Assembly: GCA_934524965.1 (NCBI GenBank)
Contig: CAKSYU010000003.1
Location: 1 to 64,000 of the forward strand
DNA: 64,000 bases
DNA from: an uncultured Angelakisella sp.
GTDB taxonomy: Bacteria; Bacillota; Clostridia; Oscillospirales; Ruminococcaceae
Direction of reading: 5' to 3'
The translations under genes and the position numbers were made by a program. A model generated the notes under the pieces. That model saw only the letters and a program-made list of their open reading frames with translations. It ran no database searches and had not been told where the DNA came from. Each line of letters opens with the position of its first letter. Position 1 is the stretch's first letter. Positions 51,222 to 60,180 of the stretch are shown here, piece after piece.

Positions 51222-52427
51222 ATGACTAAAATTGATATTTTCTCCGGCTTTTTGGGCGCGGGCAAGACGACGCTCATCAAGAAGCTGATCGCGGAAGCCT
51301 ATACCGGCGAGCAGCTCGTCCTCATTGAAAATGAGTTCGGCGAGATCGGCATTGACGGCGGCTTTTTGCAGGAGGCGGGCATCAACATTACCGAGATGAA
51401 CAGCGGCTGCATCTGCTGCAGTCTGGTGGGCGATTTCGGCAAGGCGCTGCAGCAGGTGATGGAGACCTATCACCCCGACCGCATTTTGATCGAGCCTTCC
51501 GGCGTGGGAAAGCTGAGTGATGTAATTCGTGCAGTGCAGAATTTGCAGATGCATGATGTGGTGCTGAATGGCTTTACCACTGTGGTGGACGCTTCCAAAG
51601 CCAAGATGTATATGAAAAACTTTGGCGAGTTTTTCAATAATCAGGTGGAGCACGCCAGCGCCATTATTTTGAGCCGGACTGCCGGTATGAGCCGGGAAAA
51701 GCTAGATACCTGTGTAGCACTGCTGCGGGAGAAAAATCCAACGGCTACCATTGTAACGACTCCGTGGGACGAGTTGAACGGGAAGCAGCTTTTGGCTGCG
51801 ATGGAGCGTCGAGACACCCTTGCTGCTGCGCTGGAGGAGCTTGCCGAGGAGCAGGAACATGATGGGCATCATCATCACCATCATCACGACGATGACGATG
51901 ATGAGTGTGCCTGCGGTTGCCATGACCACGAGCATCACCACCATCACGAAGATGATGAGGAATGCAGCTGCGGCTGCCACGACCATGAGCATGAACACCA
52001 CCATCATGACGATGACGATGATGAGTGCGGGTGCGGCTGCCATGACCACGATCACGACCATGAGCATGAACACCACCATCACCACGATGATGATGACGAT
52101 GAGTGTGAGTGCGGCTGCCATGACCATCATGACCACCATCATCACCATGCCGATGAGGTATTTACCAGCTGGGGCAAGGAGACCGCGCACCCCTACGAGA
52201 AGCAGGAGCTTGCCGCTGCGCTGGAGGCGCTGGATACCGGCGACTACGGTCAGGTGCTGCGTGCCAAGGGCATTGTGGCGGGGACGGACGGCAAGTGGCT
52301 GCACTTTGACTATGTGCCCGGCGAGGTGGAGATCCGCAACGGCGCTGCCGGTGTGACCGGTCGTCTGTGCGTCATCGGCGCCGAGCTGAAGGAGGACGCC
52401 CTGACCTCGCTGTTCCACCTGAACTGA
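51222..52427 (+). CDS. COG0523 (CobW/ZigA-like) GTPase metallochaperone with a giant His/Asp/Cys repeat
   Basis: A 401-residue G3E-family GTPase. Walker A GFLGAGKTT spans 9-17, the metal-binding CICC is at 63-66, and ENEFGEIGIDG is the family switch region. Residues about 212-309 form a low-complexity insert of four units, each His-run, Asp/Glu-run, then EC-x-CGCHDH, able to bind many metal ions. The CobW C-terminal domain follows. Family members deliver or ration Zn, Co, Ni or Fe. It is followed by a second CobW-like protein after 19 bases, so the two likely act together. Confidence 0.88.
   Translation: MTKIDIFSGFLGAGKTTLIKKLIAEAYTGEQLVLIENEFGEIGIDGGFLQEAGINITEMNSGCICCSLVGDFGKALQQVMETYHPDRILIEPSGVGKLSDVIRAVQNLQMHDVVLNGFTTVVDASKAKMYMKNFGEFFNNQVEHASAIILSRTAGMSREKLDTCVALLREKNPTATIVTTPWDELNGKQLLAAMERRDTLAAALEELAEEQEHDGHHHHHHHDDDDDECACGCHDHEHHHHHEDDEECSCGCHDHEHEHHHHDDDDDECGCGCHDHDHDHEHEHHHHHDDDDDECECGCHDHHDHHHHHADEVFTSWGKETAHPYEKQELAAALEALDTGDYGQVLRAKGIVAGTDGKWLHFDYVPGEVEIRNGAAGVTGRLCVIGAELKEDALTSLFHLN
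51862..52149 (+). repeat. In-frame tandem repeat encoding His/Asp/Cys metal-binding units
   Basis: Four diverged units of roughly 63-81 bp, each encoding HHHH-DDDDDEC-x-CGCHDH; codon choice (CAT/CAC, GAT/GAC, TGC) varies little between units, suggesting recent duplication. Confidence 0.8.
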
Positions 52428-52446
52428 AAAACGGAGGATTTGACAA

Positions 52447-53400
52447 ATGGCAAAAGCGGTTGAAATACCGGTATATCTGTTCACCGGCTTTCTGGAGGGG
52501 GGCAAGACCCGCTTTATCCGGGAAACGCTGGAGGATAAGAAATTCAATGCCGGAGAGCATACCCTGCTGGTGCTGTGCGAGGAGGGGGAGGAGGAATATG
52601 ACCTTTCCCACCCGCTGATGAAGAATGTGCATATCCTGCCCATCGAGAGCGAGGAGGAGCTGACTGCCGCCAAACTGGGCGAGTGGCAGAAGATCCACCG
52701 TGTAGACCGCGTGGTGATAGAGTATAACGGCATGTGGCAGCTGCAGCGTCTGTACGAGCAGATGCCGCAGGGCTGGATGATCTATCAGGAGGTCATGCTG
52801 GCGGATTACAACACCTTTTTGAGCTACAACACCAATATGCGCAGCCTGATGGTGGATAAGCTGACAAGCTGCGAGATGGTGCTGCTGAACCGCGCGCCGG
52901 TGGGTGCCGATAAAATGGAGATCCACAAGGTGATAAGGGGTGTCAGCCGGCGCACCGAGATCGGCTATGACTATGTGGACGGCAGCTTTGACTACGATGA
53001 GATAGAGGACCCGCTGCCCTTTGATATCGAAGCGCCTATTATTGAGATAGGCGACGCGGACTTTGCCGTGTGGTACCGTGACCTGACCGAGGAGATGGAA
53101 AAGTATCAGGGCAAGACGGTACGCTTTAAGGGGCGGGTCGTTACCAAGCACCGCAGCCTGAAAAACTGCTTTGTGTGCGGGCGGCATGTGATGACCTGCT
53201 GTGTGGAGGATATCACCTTTATGGGGCTTGCCTGCACCGGTTACAGCCCCGAAAAGCTGGAAAACGGCGGCTGGTACACCGTGACCGCCAATGTGAATAT
53301 CCAGTTCAGCACCGTGTATGGCAAGCGCGGTCCGGTGCTGGCGGTGACGGCGTGCGTCCCTGCCGAGGAGCCGGAGCAGGAGGTCGCGACTTTCTATTGA
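52447..53400 (+). CDS. CobW-like protein fused to a TIGR03943/YcgQ-like domain
   Basis: A 317-residue protein with a CobW-like N-terminus whose P-loop is altered to GFLEGGKT (14-21), so nucleotide hydrolysis is uncertain, and a C-terminal domain (about 205-317) resembling the TIGR03943/YcgQ family with an OB-like GKTVRFKGRVV and a cysteine-rich site (Cys241, Cys244, His247, Cys251, Cys252). Such proteins occur with COG0523 GTPases and YcgR-type permeases in metal homeostasis; no permease is present here. AACGGAGG precedes the ATG. Confidence 0.72.
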   Translation: MAKAVEIPVYLFTGFLEGGKTRFIRETLEDKKFNAGEHTLLVLCEEGEEEYDLSHPLMKNVHILPIESEEELTAAKLGEWQKIHRVDRVVIEYNGMWQLQRLYEQMPQGWMIYQEVMLADYNTFLSYNTNMRSLMVDKLTSCEMVLLNRAPVGADKMEIHKVIRGVSRRTEIGYDYVDGSFDYDEIEDPLPFDIEAPIIEIGDADFAVWYRDLTEEMEKYQGKTVRFKGRVVTKHRSLKNCFVCGRHVMTCCVEDITFMGLACTGYSPEKLENGGWYTVTANVNIQFSTVYGKRGPVLAVTACVPAEEPEQEVATFY

Positions 53401-53456
53401 TCGGAGCGTCCGCCGGAGAGTACGGCACACTTTAAATCAACCACAAATGAAAAGAC

Positions 53457-53493
53457 TTGTCCGGAGTATTAACTGCTCCGGACTATCTTTTTA
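53457..53493 (+). terminator. Intrinsic terminator after the metallochaperone pair
   Basis: GTCCGGAG-TATTAACTG-CTCCGGAC followed by TATCTTTTT. Confidence 0.85.
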
Positions 53494-53504
53494 CACTTTT
53501 ATAT

Positions 53505-53512
53505 GCTATAAT
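53505..53512 (+). promoter_or_regulatory. Extended -10 promoter of the TIM-barrel gene
   Basis: TATGC-TATAAT (TATAAT at 53507-53512); -35 weak. Confidence 0.55.
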
Positions 53513-53570
53513 TTAAATATATTAGTATATCCACAGCGACCGCAACCCCGACCCCGAAGGAGGAACCCCC

Positions 53571-54305
53571 ATGAGTCAGAAAGAACAAAGACAGCCGCCA
53601 GCCTTTATTCACAGCGCGCTGCGCGACCATAACAGCCTTGCCCTGCCCTCCGAGATCCGGAGAGCGAGCGGCATTATCATTATGGGGCGGCGGATCAAAT
53701 CGCTGATCTTTACCACCGATATTGCCATTATCCGCAACTGCAATGCCGATGCTGTGCTGGCGGTGTATCCCTTTACGCCGCAGCAGGTCATTATGGACGC
53801 CATTATTTCCGCCTCCTCCATTCCCGTGGTGTGCGGGGTGGGCGGCGGTGTGACCGATGGGCTGCGCAGTGTGCTGCTGGCGAAGGACGCCGAGGCGCAG
53901 GGCGCCTTTGGCGTGGTGGTGAACGCCCCCATGCGCAACCAGACGGTCGAGAGCATCAAAAAGGTCATTGATATCCCCATTATCGGGACGGTGACAAGCG
54001 AAAACTACGACATCGAAGCGCGGCTGGCGGCGGGAGCTTCCGTCCTGAATGTATCCGCTGCCGAGCGCACCGCCGAGGTGGTACGGAAGATCCGGGACAA
54101 GTTCCCCAAGGTGCCGATCATCGCCACCGGAGGACCTACCGAGCAGTCTATTCTAGAGACGATAGAGGCGGGCGCCAACGCCATTAGCTACACACCTCCC
54201 TCTACCAAGGAACTGTTCCGCGTCATTATGAACGGCTATCGTGAAAATGACGGGAAGTCCGCCGCGGCGCGTGTGGAGGAGGAAGATCTCCTGGAACTGC
54301 TGTAA
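53571..54305 (+). CDS. TIM-barrel protein of unknown function
   Basis: A 244-residue protein predicted to be a (beta/alpha)8 barrel: alternating strands such as IPVVCGVGGGVTDG, AFGVVVNAP, IPIIGTVTSE, SVLNVSAAE and VPIIATGGPTE, the last resembling the phosphate-binding strand of HisA/HisF/ThiG-type enzymes. Databases often label relatives simply as hydrolase; I cannot assign a reaction. AAGGAGGAA precedes the ATG. It is followed after 33 bases by the EEP gene and may be co-transcribed with galK. Confidence 0.65.
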   Translation: MSQKEQRQPPAFIHSALRDHNSLALPSEIRRASGIIIMGRRIKSLIFTTDIAIIRNCNADAVLAVYPFTPQQVIMDAIISASSIPVVCGVGGGVTDGLRSVLLAKDAEAQGAFGVVVNAPMRNQTVESIKKVIDIPIIGTVTSENYDIEARLAAGASVLNVSAAERTAEVVRKIRDKFPKVPIIATGGPTEQSILETIEAGANAISYTPPSTKELFRVIMNGYRENDGKSAAARVEEEDLLELL

Positions 54306-54338
54306 TATCACTCCATAAGAGTAAGGAGAGGAATTGCT

Positions 54339-55418
54339 ATGAAGAAGCTGCTGAAAGTTCTGCTGATCCTGCTTGCCGTGCTGCTGGCGGCGGTCATCAT
54401 CTATGTGGGATATGTGATGCTGAGCTATAACAGGATCCCCGATAACCAGACGCTGGAGCCGCGTAACCCGCAGGAGACCGATCTGGCGGTGCGCATGGGC
54501 GAGGAATACGCCATCGTGACGCAGAATATCGGATTTGGCGCCTATACCGATGATTATACCTTCTTTATGGACGGCGGGACGCAATCGTGGGCGGCAAGCC
54601 CCGAAAGCGTGACGGCGTGCGTGGGCGCCGCTGCCGAGCAGGTCGGTTCGCTCCAGCCGGATTTTATCCTGTTCCAGGAGGTCGATTTTGACTCCACCCG
54701 CAGCTACCATATCAACGAGCAGGAGATCCTGCGGGTCGCCTTCCGCGAGATGGCGGAGGTGGACGCGGTGAATTATCACTCGGCGTTTTTGATGTACCCG
54801 CTGACCCAGCCGCACGGCAGCTCCAACAGCAGCATGGTCACCTTCAGCAGTGTCGGCATTACCGGCGCGATGCGGCGCAGCCTGCCCATCTCCACCGGCT
54901 TTTCCAAGTTTCTTGACCTTGACCGGTGCTATACCATCAGCCGTGTGCCGACCGAAAACGGCAGGGAGCTGGTTCTCTTCAATGTGCATCTTTCTGCCTA
55001 CGGCGGCAGCGATGAGATAAGAGCGGCGCAGATGAATATGCTGTTCGGTGATATGCTGGCGGAGTACCAAAAGGGCAACTATGTGGTGTGCGGCGGCGAT
55101 TTCAACCACGATTTTACCGGCAATTCCACGCAGGTGCTCAACGGCGGTGACATGACCGACTTCGGCTGGGCGCAGCCGTTCCCCATCGAGATGCTGCCGG
55201 AGGGACTGACCCGCTGCGACAGCTACACCGGCGGCAAGGTGCAGCCAACCTGCCGCAACTGCGATATCCCCTATGAGGAGGGGAACTTCACCATTATCGT
55301 TGATGGGTTTATCGTCAGCGATAATGTGACGGTGACTTACCTTGAGAATGTACAGACTGGCTTTGTCTATTCCGACCACAATCCGGTGCTGATGCGCTTT
55401 AGCCTGAACGAAGCCTGA
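54339..55418 (+). CDS. Membrane-anchored endonuclease/exonuclease/phosphatase family protein
   Basis: A 359-residue EEP-fold protein. An N-terminal hydrophobic helix (about 5-27) anchors or exports it. The metal site is recognisable: TQNIGFG, LFQEVDFD (Glu), LFNVHLSAYG (His), GGDFNHDF (Asp/Asn) and the closing YSDHNPVLM (Asp-His). Relatives hydrolyse phosphodiesters, phospholipids or sugar phosphates outside the cytoplasm. Substrate unknown. AAGGAGAGG precedes the ATG. Confidence 0.88.
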   Translation: MKKLLKVLLILLAVLLAAVIIYVGYVMLSYNRIPDNQTLEPRNPQETDLAVRMGEEYAIVTQNIGFGAYTDDYTFFMDGGTQSWAASPESVTACVGAAAEQVGSLQPDFILFQEVDFDSTRSYHINEQEILRVAFREMAEVDAVNYHSAFLMYPLTQPHGSSNSSMVTFSSVGITGAMRRSLPISTGFSKFLDLDRCYTISRVPTENGRELVLFNVHLSAYGGSDEIRAAQMNMLFGDMLAEYQKGNYVVCGGDFNHDFTGNSTQVLNGGDMTDFGWAQPFPIEMLPEGLTRCDSYTGGKVQPTCRNCDIPYEEGNFTIIVDGFIVSDNVTVTYLENVQTGFVYSDHNPVLMRFSLNEA

Positions 55419-55438
55419 TAATAACGGAGGAACGACCG

Positions 55439-56722
55439 ATGCCGAGTGCTGCCCAATGGAAAGAAGCCCTGCAAAGCGGCGCCTGTGATGAGGCGCTGTG
55501 CCAGCTGTATGTGACCGATGACCCGCTGCCGCAGCGGGAGCGCTGCCTGCGCCTGCTGGAAGAATTTACCCGACTGTACGGCGAGCGGGAGGAGGTTTAT
55601 TTCTTCTCGGCGCCGGGTCGCACCGAGCTGGGCGGCAACCACACCGACCACCAGCACGGACGGGTGCTGGCGGCTGCAGTAACGCTGGATAAGCTGGCGG
55701 TGGTCTCTCCGCAAGAGGGTACGGTAGAGCTGGGCAGCAAAAGTCACCCGCTGCCGCCGATGGACTGGCGGGACATGGCGCATTACAAAAGAGAACGGGG
55801 ACATTCCCCCTCGATGATCCGCGGGATCTATGCCGGACTGCGGCGGGAGGGCTATGCCGCGGGCGGCTTTGCGGGGGTAAGCACCTCCGCGGTGCCGACC
55901 GGTTCGGGGCTGTCCTCCTCGGCGGCGTTTGAGCTGCTGCTGGGGGAGATCCAGAACCGGCTGTACAATGACGGGACGATCCCGCCGGTGGCGCTGGCGC
56001 GCATTGGACAGTACGCCGAGAACGAGTATTTCGGTAAGCCCTGCGGTCTGATGGATCAGACCGCCTCGGCAGTGGGCAGCGCTGTGAGCATTGACTTTCT
56101 GTGCCCCGAAGCACCCATTGTAGAGCGGCTGCCCTGCGACTTTGCCCGCTGGGGCATGGCAATGTATGTAGTGAATACCGGTGGCAGCCACGCCGACCTG
56201 ACCGAGGACTACGCTGCCATTCCACTGGAGATGAAGGCGGTGGCGGCGCAGTTCGGCTGCCATGTGCTGCGGGAGGTTGAGCCGGAGGAATTCTATGCCG
56301 CGCTGCCAAGCCTGCGGGGCAAGGTGAGCGACCGCGCGATTCTGCGGGCAATGCACTTTTTTGAGGAAAACGAGCGGGTGCCGCGGCTGGCGGCGGCGCT
56401 GCGGGAACCCACGGCGGAGGCGTACCTTGCCGAGATGCTGGCAAGCGGGGCTTCCTCCGAGCGGAGATTGCAGAACATATACCCTGCCGACCCGAAGGAA
56501 CGGGGGCTGGCGCTGGCGCTTTCGCTATGTGAGCGGGAGCTGGCGGGCTGCGGCGGCTGGCGGGTACACGGCGGCGGCTTTGCCGGTACGGTGCAGGCGC
56601 TGGTGCCGCGGGAGCGGGAAGCGGGCTTCCTGTGGGTGATGCGGGAGACCTTTGGCGAGAAAAGCTGCACCCGGCTGACCATACGGGCGGCGGGAGCGTG
56701 CGAGCTGGAATTCCCGGAATAA
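55439..56722 (+). CDS. galK: Galactokinase-family GHMP kinase
   Basis: A 427-residue GHMP kinase. Galactokinase motifs are present: APGRTELGGNHTDHQHGR near residue 58, the ATP loop VPTGSGLSSSAAFE, CGLMDQTASAVG with the catalytic Asp, and the C-terminal HGGGFAGTVQALVP. The first motif departs from the usual RVNLIGEHTDY, so substrate could be another sugar; galactose is most likely. There is no galT, galE or mgl gene here. CGGAGGAACG precedes the ATG. Confidence 0.82.
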   Translation: MPSAAQWKEALQSGACDEALCQLYVTDDPLPQRERCLRLLEEFTRLYGEREEVYFFSAPGRTELGGNHTDHQHGRVLAAAVTLDKLAVVSPQEGTVELGSKSHPLPPMDWRDMAHYKRERGHSPSMIRGIYAGLRREGYAAGGFAGVSTSAVPTGSGLSSSAAFELLLGEIQNRLYNDGTIPPVALARIGQYAENEYFGKPCGLMDQTASAVGSAVSIDFLCPEAPIVERLPCDFARWGMAMYVVNTGGSHADLTEDYAAIPLEMKAVAAQFGCHVLREVEPEEFYAALPSLRGKVSDRAILRAMHFFEENERVPRLAAALREPTAEAYLAEMLASGASSERRLQNIYPADPKERGLALALSLCERELAGCGGWRVHGGGFAGTVQALVPREREAGFLWVMRETFGEKSCTRLTIRAAGACELEFPE

Positions 56723-56733
56723 GAGAAAAATGA

Positions 56734-56805
56734 GGGCGTCCCGAAGCGGAGGAGGGCTGCCCGCCCATTGATGGGCGGCGGCTCGACAAAAGCGGAGGGA
56801 CGCCC
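56734..56805. repeat. GC-rich palindromic element, family 2 copy F
   Basis: Outer arms GGGCGTCCC / GGGACGCCC (perfect), AAGCGGAGG on both inner sides, central CCGCCCATTGATGGGCGG hairpin; GAGGGCTGCCC on the minus strand matches the GGGCAGCCCTC block of copies C and D. Confidence 0.62.
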
Positions 56806-56828
56806 GTATCCTGCGGGGCAAGAAAAAC

Positions 56829-56914
56829 TTGCGGAATAAAAATATCTGTGCTATAATACGCTACTGTCTGCATGGGTGCAGACCATACGATCCGGCAAAA
56901 AAGGAGATTGCCGG
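56829..56914 (+). promoter_or_regulatory. MATE gene promoter and structured leader
   Basis: TTGCGG (56829-56834), 17 bp, TATAAT (56852-56857). Downstream a GTCTGCA/TGCAGAC hairpin is followed by CCGGCA-loop-TGCCGG (about 56891-56914) with an AAAGGAG sequence in its loop, well ahead of the true start. No known riboswitch recognised. Confidence 0.6.
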
Positions 56915-56948
56915 AAATTTAAGAAAATGAAAACTGGAGAATGAGAAA

Positions 56949-58310
56949 ATGAACGCAGAGAGAAGAAATGGCGCGCGGGAGCCGATCCGGCTTTCCGACC
57001 ATTTCAGCTACGGACGGTTGGTACGCTTTGTAATGCCGACCATTATCATGATGATCTTTACCTCCATTTACAGCGTGGTAGATGGACTGTTTGTTTCTAA
57101 CGCGGTAGGCAAAACCGAATTTGCGGCGCTCAACTTTATTTTCCCCTTTATTATGGTATTGGGCGGTGCGGGCTTTATGATAGGAACCGGCGGTACGGCG
57201 CAGGTGGCGCAGCAGCTGGGGCGGGGCGATAAGGAAAAGGCGAACCGCTACTTCAGCATGATGGTGTGCTTTACCGTGCTGCTGGGTATCCTTTTGGCAG
57301 TCATCGGCATCGCAGTGATACGGCCGGTGTGTGTGCTGCTGGGTGCGACCCCCGAGATGATGGAGGGCTGCGTGCTGTATGGACGCATTGTTATTGCGTT
57401 TACCCCTGCCTTTATGCTGCAAAATGTATTCCAGAGCTTTTTGACGGCGGCGGAAAAGCCGAAGCTGGGGCTTTTTGTGACCGTCGCGGCGGGACTGACC
57501 AACGCCGCGTTGGACGCTCTGTTTATCGTGGGCTTCCGGTGGGGACTGGCAGGCGCTGCGTTGGCGACCGGCATCGGGCAGATGGTAGGCGGTGTGCTGC
57601 CGCTGATCTACTTCCTGCGCCCGAATAACAGCCTGCTGCGGCTGACAGGGAAGCCGACTTTGGAGGCAAAGCCTATTCTGAAGGCGTGCGGCAACGGCTC
57701 GTCCGAGATGATGTCCAATATTGCAAGCTCGCTGGTGGGTATGCTGTATAATTTCCAGCTTCTTATATATATCGGGGAGGACGGAGTATCTGCCTACGGC
57801 GTGCTGTTGTATGTGCAGTTCATTTTCATTGCCATTTCCATCGGATATTCCATCGGCGTATCGCCCATTGTAAGCTACCACTACGGCGCAGAGAATACAG
57901 CCGAGATGAAAAGCCTGCTTCGCAAGAGCATCACACTGACCCTAACGGTAGGTGTGGCGCTGACGGCGCTGGCAATCGCAGCGGCGGGCCCCTTTGCGTA
58001 CATCTTTGTAGGCTTTGATGAAAGTCTGTTTGCGCTGACAAAGCACGCGTTCCGGTTGTTCTCTTTTTCCTTTCTGCTGGCGGGCTTTAATATCTTTTGC
58101 TCCGGCTTCTTTACGGCGCTGGGCAACGGCGCGGTTTCGGCGCTTATCTCCTTTTTGCGTGTGCTGGTGTTTCAGGCGTCCTCGGTCATTGTGCTGCCGC
58201 TCATTCTGGATATCGACGGCATCTGGTGGGCGATCACCGTTTCTGAGGTGATGGCGGCAATCATTTCGGCGGTCTTTCTGCTGGCAAAGCGGCAGCGGTA
58301 CCATTACTGA
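56949..58310 (+). CDS. MATE-family multidrug/cation exporter
   Basis: A 453-residue MATE transporter with 12 helices in two halves; the N-terminal loop FVMPTIIMMIFTSIYSVVDGLFVSNAVGKTEFAALNF is a family hallmark. Exports drugs or organic cations using Na+ or H+. The start is uncertain: ATG at 56949 fits best, preceded by ACTGGAGAATG; a five-codon ORF precedes it. Confidence 0.92.
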   Translation: MNAERRNGAREPIRLSDHFSYGRLVRFVMPTIIMMIFTSIYSVVDGLFVSNAVGKTEFAALNFIFPFIMVLGGAGFMIGTGGTAQVAQQLGRGDKEKANRYFSMMVCFTVLLGILLAVIGIAVIRPVCVLLGATPEMMEGCVLYGRIVIAFTPAFMLQNVFQSFLTAAEKPKLGLFVTVAAGLTNAALDALFIVGFRWGLAGAALATGIGQMVGGVLPLIYFLRPNNSLLRLTGKPTLEAKPILKACGNGSSEMMSNIASSLVGMLYNFQLLIYIGEDGVSAYGVLLYVQFIFIAISIGYSIGVSPIVSYHYGAENTAEMKSLLRKSITLTLTVGVALTALAIAAAGPFAYIFVGFDESLFALTKHAFRLFSFSFLLAGFNIFCSGFFTALGNGAVSALISFLRVLVFQASSVIVLPLILDIDGIWWAITVSEVMAAIISAVFLLAKRQRYHY

Positions 58311-58366
58311 AAGCCCCAAACGAAAATGTTTCATGTGAAACATTTGTTCGCATATGTTTGCATAAT

Positions 58367-58403
58367 AAAAGCTCCGGGATCGGTGAGATTCCGGAGCTTT
58401 TAT
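58367..58403. terminator. Bidirectional terminator between the MATE gene and metI
   Basis: AAAAGCTCCGG / CCGGAGCTTTT, followed by ATTATAT rightward and by ATTATG leftward. Confidence 0.85.
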
Positions 58404-58435
58404 TATATAGGGGAGAAAAGAAGAAGGAAGATAGC

Positions 58436-59146
58436 TTAGTGATTTTGCTTCAGGCGCTTATCCAGCTTGACCGAAAGGCGGGTGCCGACGCTTTGGAAGA
58501 CCTGCACAATGATGATGAGCAGAATGACCGCCAGCAGCATAACCAAATATTTATAGCGATAGTAGCCGTAGTTGATGGCGATCTTGCCCAGACCGCCGCC
58601 GCCGACAATACCGCTCATGGCGGTGTAGCCTAAAATGGTGGTGATGGCGATGGTGGCATTGGAAATGAGGGAGGGGACCGCCTCAGGGATCATAACCTTA
58701 ACGATGGTCTGCATGGGAGAAGCGCCCATGCTGCGGGACATTTCGATGATATTGGGGTTCAGTTCCCGCAGGCTGCTTTCTACCAGACGCGCCACGAAGG
58801 GGAACGCGGCGACGACCAGCGGCACAATGGAAGCCACGGTGCCTACCGCCGTACCGATAATGGCACGGGTGAACGGGAACAGCAGGATCATGAGAATGAG
58901 GAAGGGGACGGAGCGCAGCAGGTTGATGATGATATTGATGGTTTTCATCAGCCAGCCGGGGAGGGGGGCAAGCCCGCCTTTTTCCCCGACCACCAGCAGG
59001 ACGCCCAGCGGCAGCCCGATGAGAATGGCGAAAAACGTGGCAAGAATGGTGACATACAGTGTCTCCCAGAACGCCAGCAGGAACTGCCCCTTGACAATAG
59101 TGAGCGTTTCCTGCAATACCTCGGCAGAAAAAAGTTTATCCAGCAT
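58436..59146 (-). CDS. metI: Methionine ABC transporter permease MetI
   Basis: A 236-residue permease with five or six helices, the transmembrane part of the MetNIQ methionine importer. The EAA loop reads IEMSRSMGASPMQTIVKVMIPEAVPSL. Its start overlaps the metN stop by 11 bases, so translation is coupled. It is the last gene of the operon. Confidence 0.95.
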   Translation of the reverse strand: MLDKLFSAEVLQETLTIVKGQFLLAFWETLYVTILATFFAILIGLPLGVLLVVGEKGGLAPLPGWLMKTINIIINLLRSVPFLILMILLFPFTRAIIGTAVGTVASIVPLVVAAFPFVARLVESSLRELNPNIIEMSRSMGASPMQTIVKVMIPEAVPSLISNATIAITTILGYTAMSGIVGGGGLGKIAINYGYYRYKYLVMLLAVILLIIIVQVFQSVGTRLSVKLDKRLKQNH

Positions 59147-60152
59147 ACTGAGTCACCTCCTGTGCAGTCACATCGCCATCCTGCGTAAGGTACGCGATGG
59201 CGCGGTCGAGATCATCGGCTTTATCCTCGATGGAGAGCAGCATGGAGCCGTAGGTGCGACCCTCAATGCTGCGGGTAGAAGCATAGGCGATATTTGCCTC
59301 AATGCCTGCCTCGGTTGCCATACGCGCAATGAGCGGCTTGCCGGTGGCATCGGCGCCATTGAACACGACGCGAATGAGACGGGAGCCGGAACCGGCGCAC
59401 AAAAGGCTTTCCGGATTGCCCTCGGGGAATACCAAACGGCGGGCGGCTTCCGACTTAGGGTGGGAGAATACCGCGCTGACTTCGCCCTGCTCCACCACCT
59501 GACCTTCTTCCAGAATCGCCACATGACGGCAGGTGGATTCCACCACGCTCATCTGATGGGTGATGATGATGACGGTGATACCGAGCTTACGGTTAATATC
59601 ACGGATCAGCTCCAAAATGGCACCGGTGGTTTTGGGGTCAAGGGCGCTGGTGGCTTCATCACACAGCAGCACCTTGGGATTGGTGGCAAGCGCGCGGGCA
59701 ATGGCGACACGCTGCTGCTGACCGCCCGAAAGCTGGGCGGGGTAGGCGGCGGCTTTATCGCCGAGGCCCACCAGCTCCAGCAGGGATTGCGCCTTTTTGA
59801 CCGCTTCGGCTTTTTTTACACCGGCAAGCTCCAGTGGGAAGCAGACATTGCGCAGGCAATTTTTCTGCATCAGCAGGTTAAAGCCCTGAAAAATCATGGT
59901 GATGCTCCGACGTTCCTGTCGCAGCTCCTTCTCGTTCATTCGGGTCAGGTCATGCCCGTCAATGACCACGCTGCCGGAGGTGGGGCGTTCTAGCATATTG
60001 ATGCATCGGACGAGGGTGCTTTTGCCGGCACCGCTCATGCCGATGATGCCGAACACATCGCCATCGGGAATGGTGAGCGATACGTCACGGAGCGCCTCTA
60101 CGCTGCCATCGGCAAGGGAGTAGGTCTTACATAGATTTTTGAGCTCGATCAT
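59136..60152 (-). CDS. metN: Methionine ABC transporter ATPase MetN
   Basis: A 338-residue ATPase: Walker A GMSGAGKST (38-46), signature LSGGQQQR, Walker B VLLCDEATSALD, H-loop ITHQMSVV. The C-terminal NIL domain (about 255-335) binds methionine in E. coli MetN and shuts off transport when methionine is plentiful. It lies between metQ and metI. Confidence 0.96.
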   Translation of the reverse strand: MIELKNLCKTYSLADGSVEALRDVSLTIPDGDVFGIIGMSGAGKSTLVRCINMLERPTSGSVVIDGHDLTRMNEKELRQERRSITMIFQGFNLLMQKNCLRNVCFPLELAGVKKAEAVKKAQSLLELVGLGDKAAAYPAQLSGGQQQRVAIARALATNPKVLLCDEATSALDPKTTGAILELIRDINRKLGITVIIITHQMSVVESTCRHVAILEEGQVVEQGEVSAVFSHPKSEAARRLVFPEGNPESLLCAGSGSRLIRVVFNGADATGKPLIARMATEAGIEANIAYASTRSIEGRTYGSMLLSIEDKADDLDRAIAYLTQDGDVTAQEVTQYAG

Positions 60153-60180
60153 ACTTCTTCAAATCCCCAATTCGTTTTTA

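Noticed and set aside
51702-52733. Hydrophobic minus-strand ORF opposite the COG0523 gene
   Set aside because: Its Val/Met-rich 'membrane segments' are simply the antisense of His (CAT/CAC) and Asp (GAT/GAC) codons.
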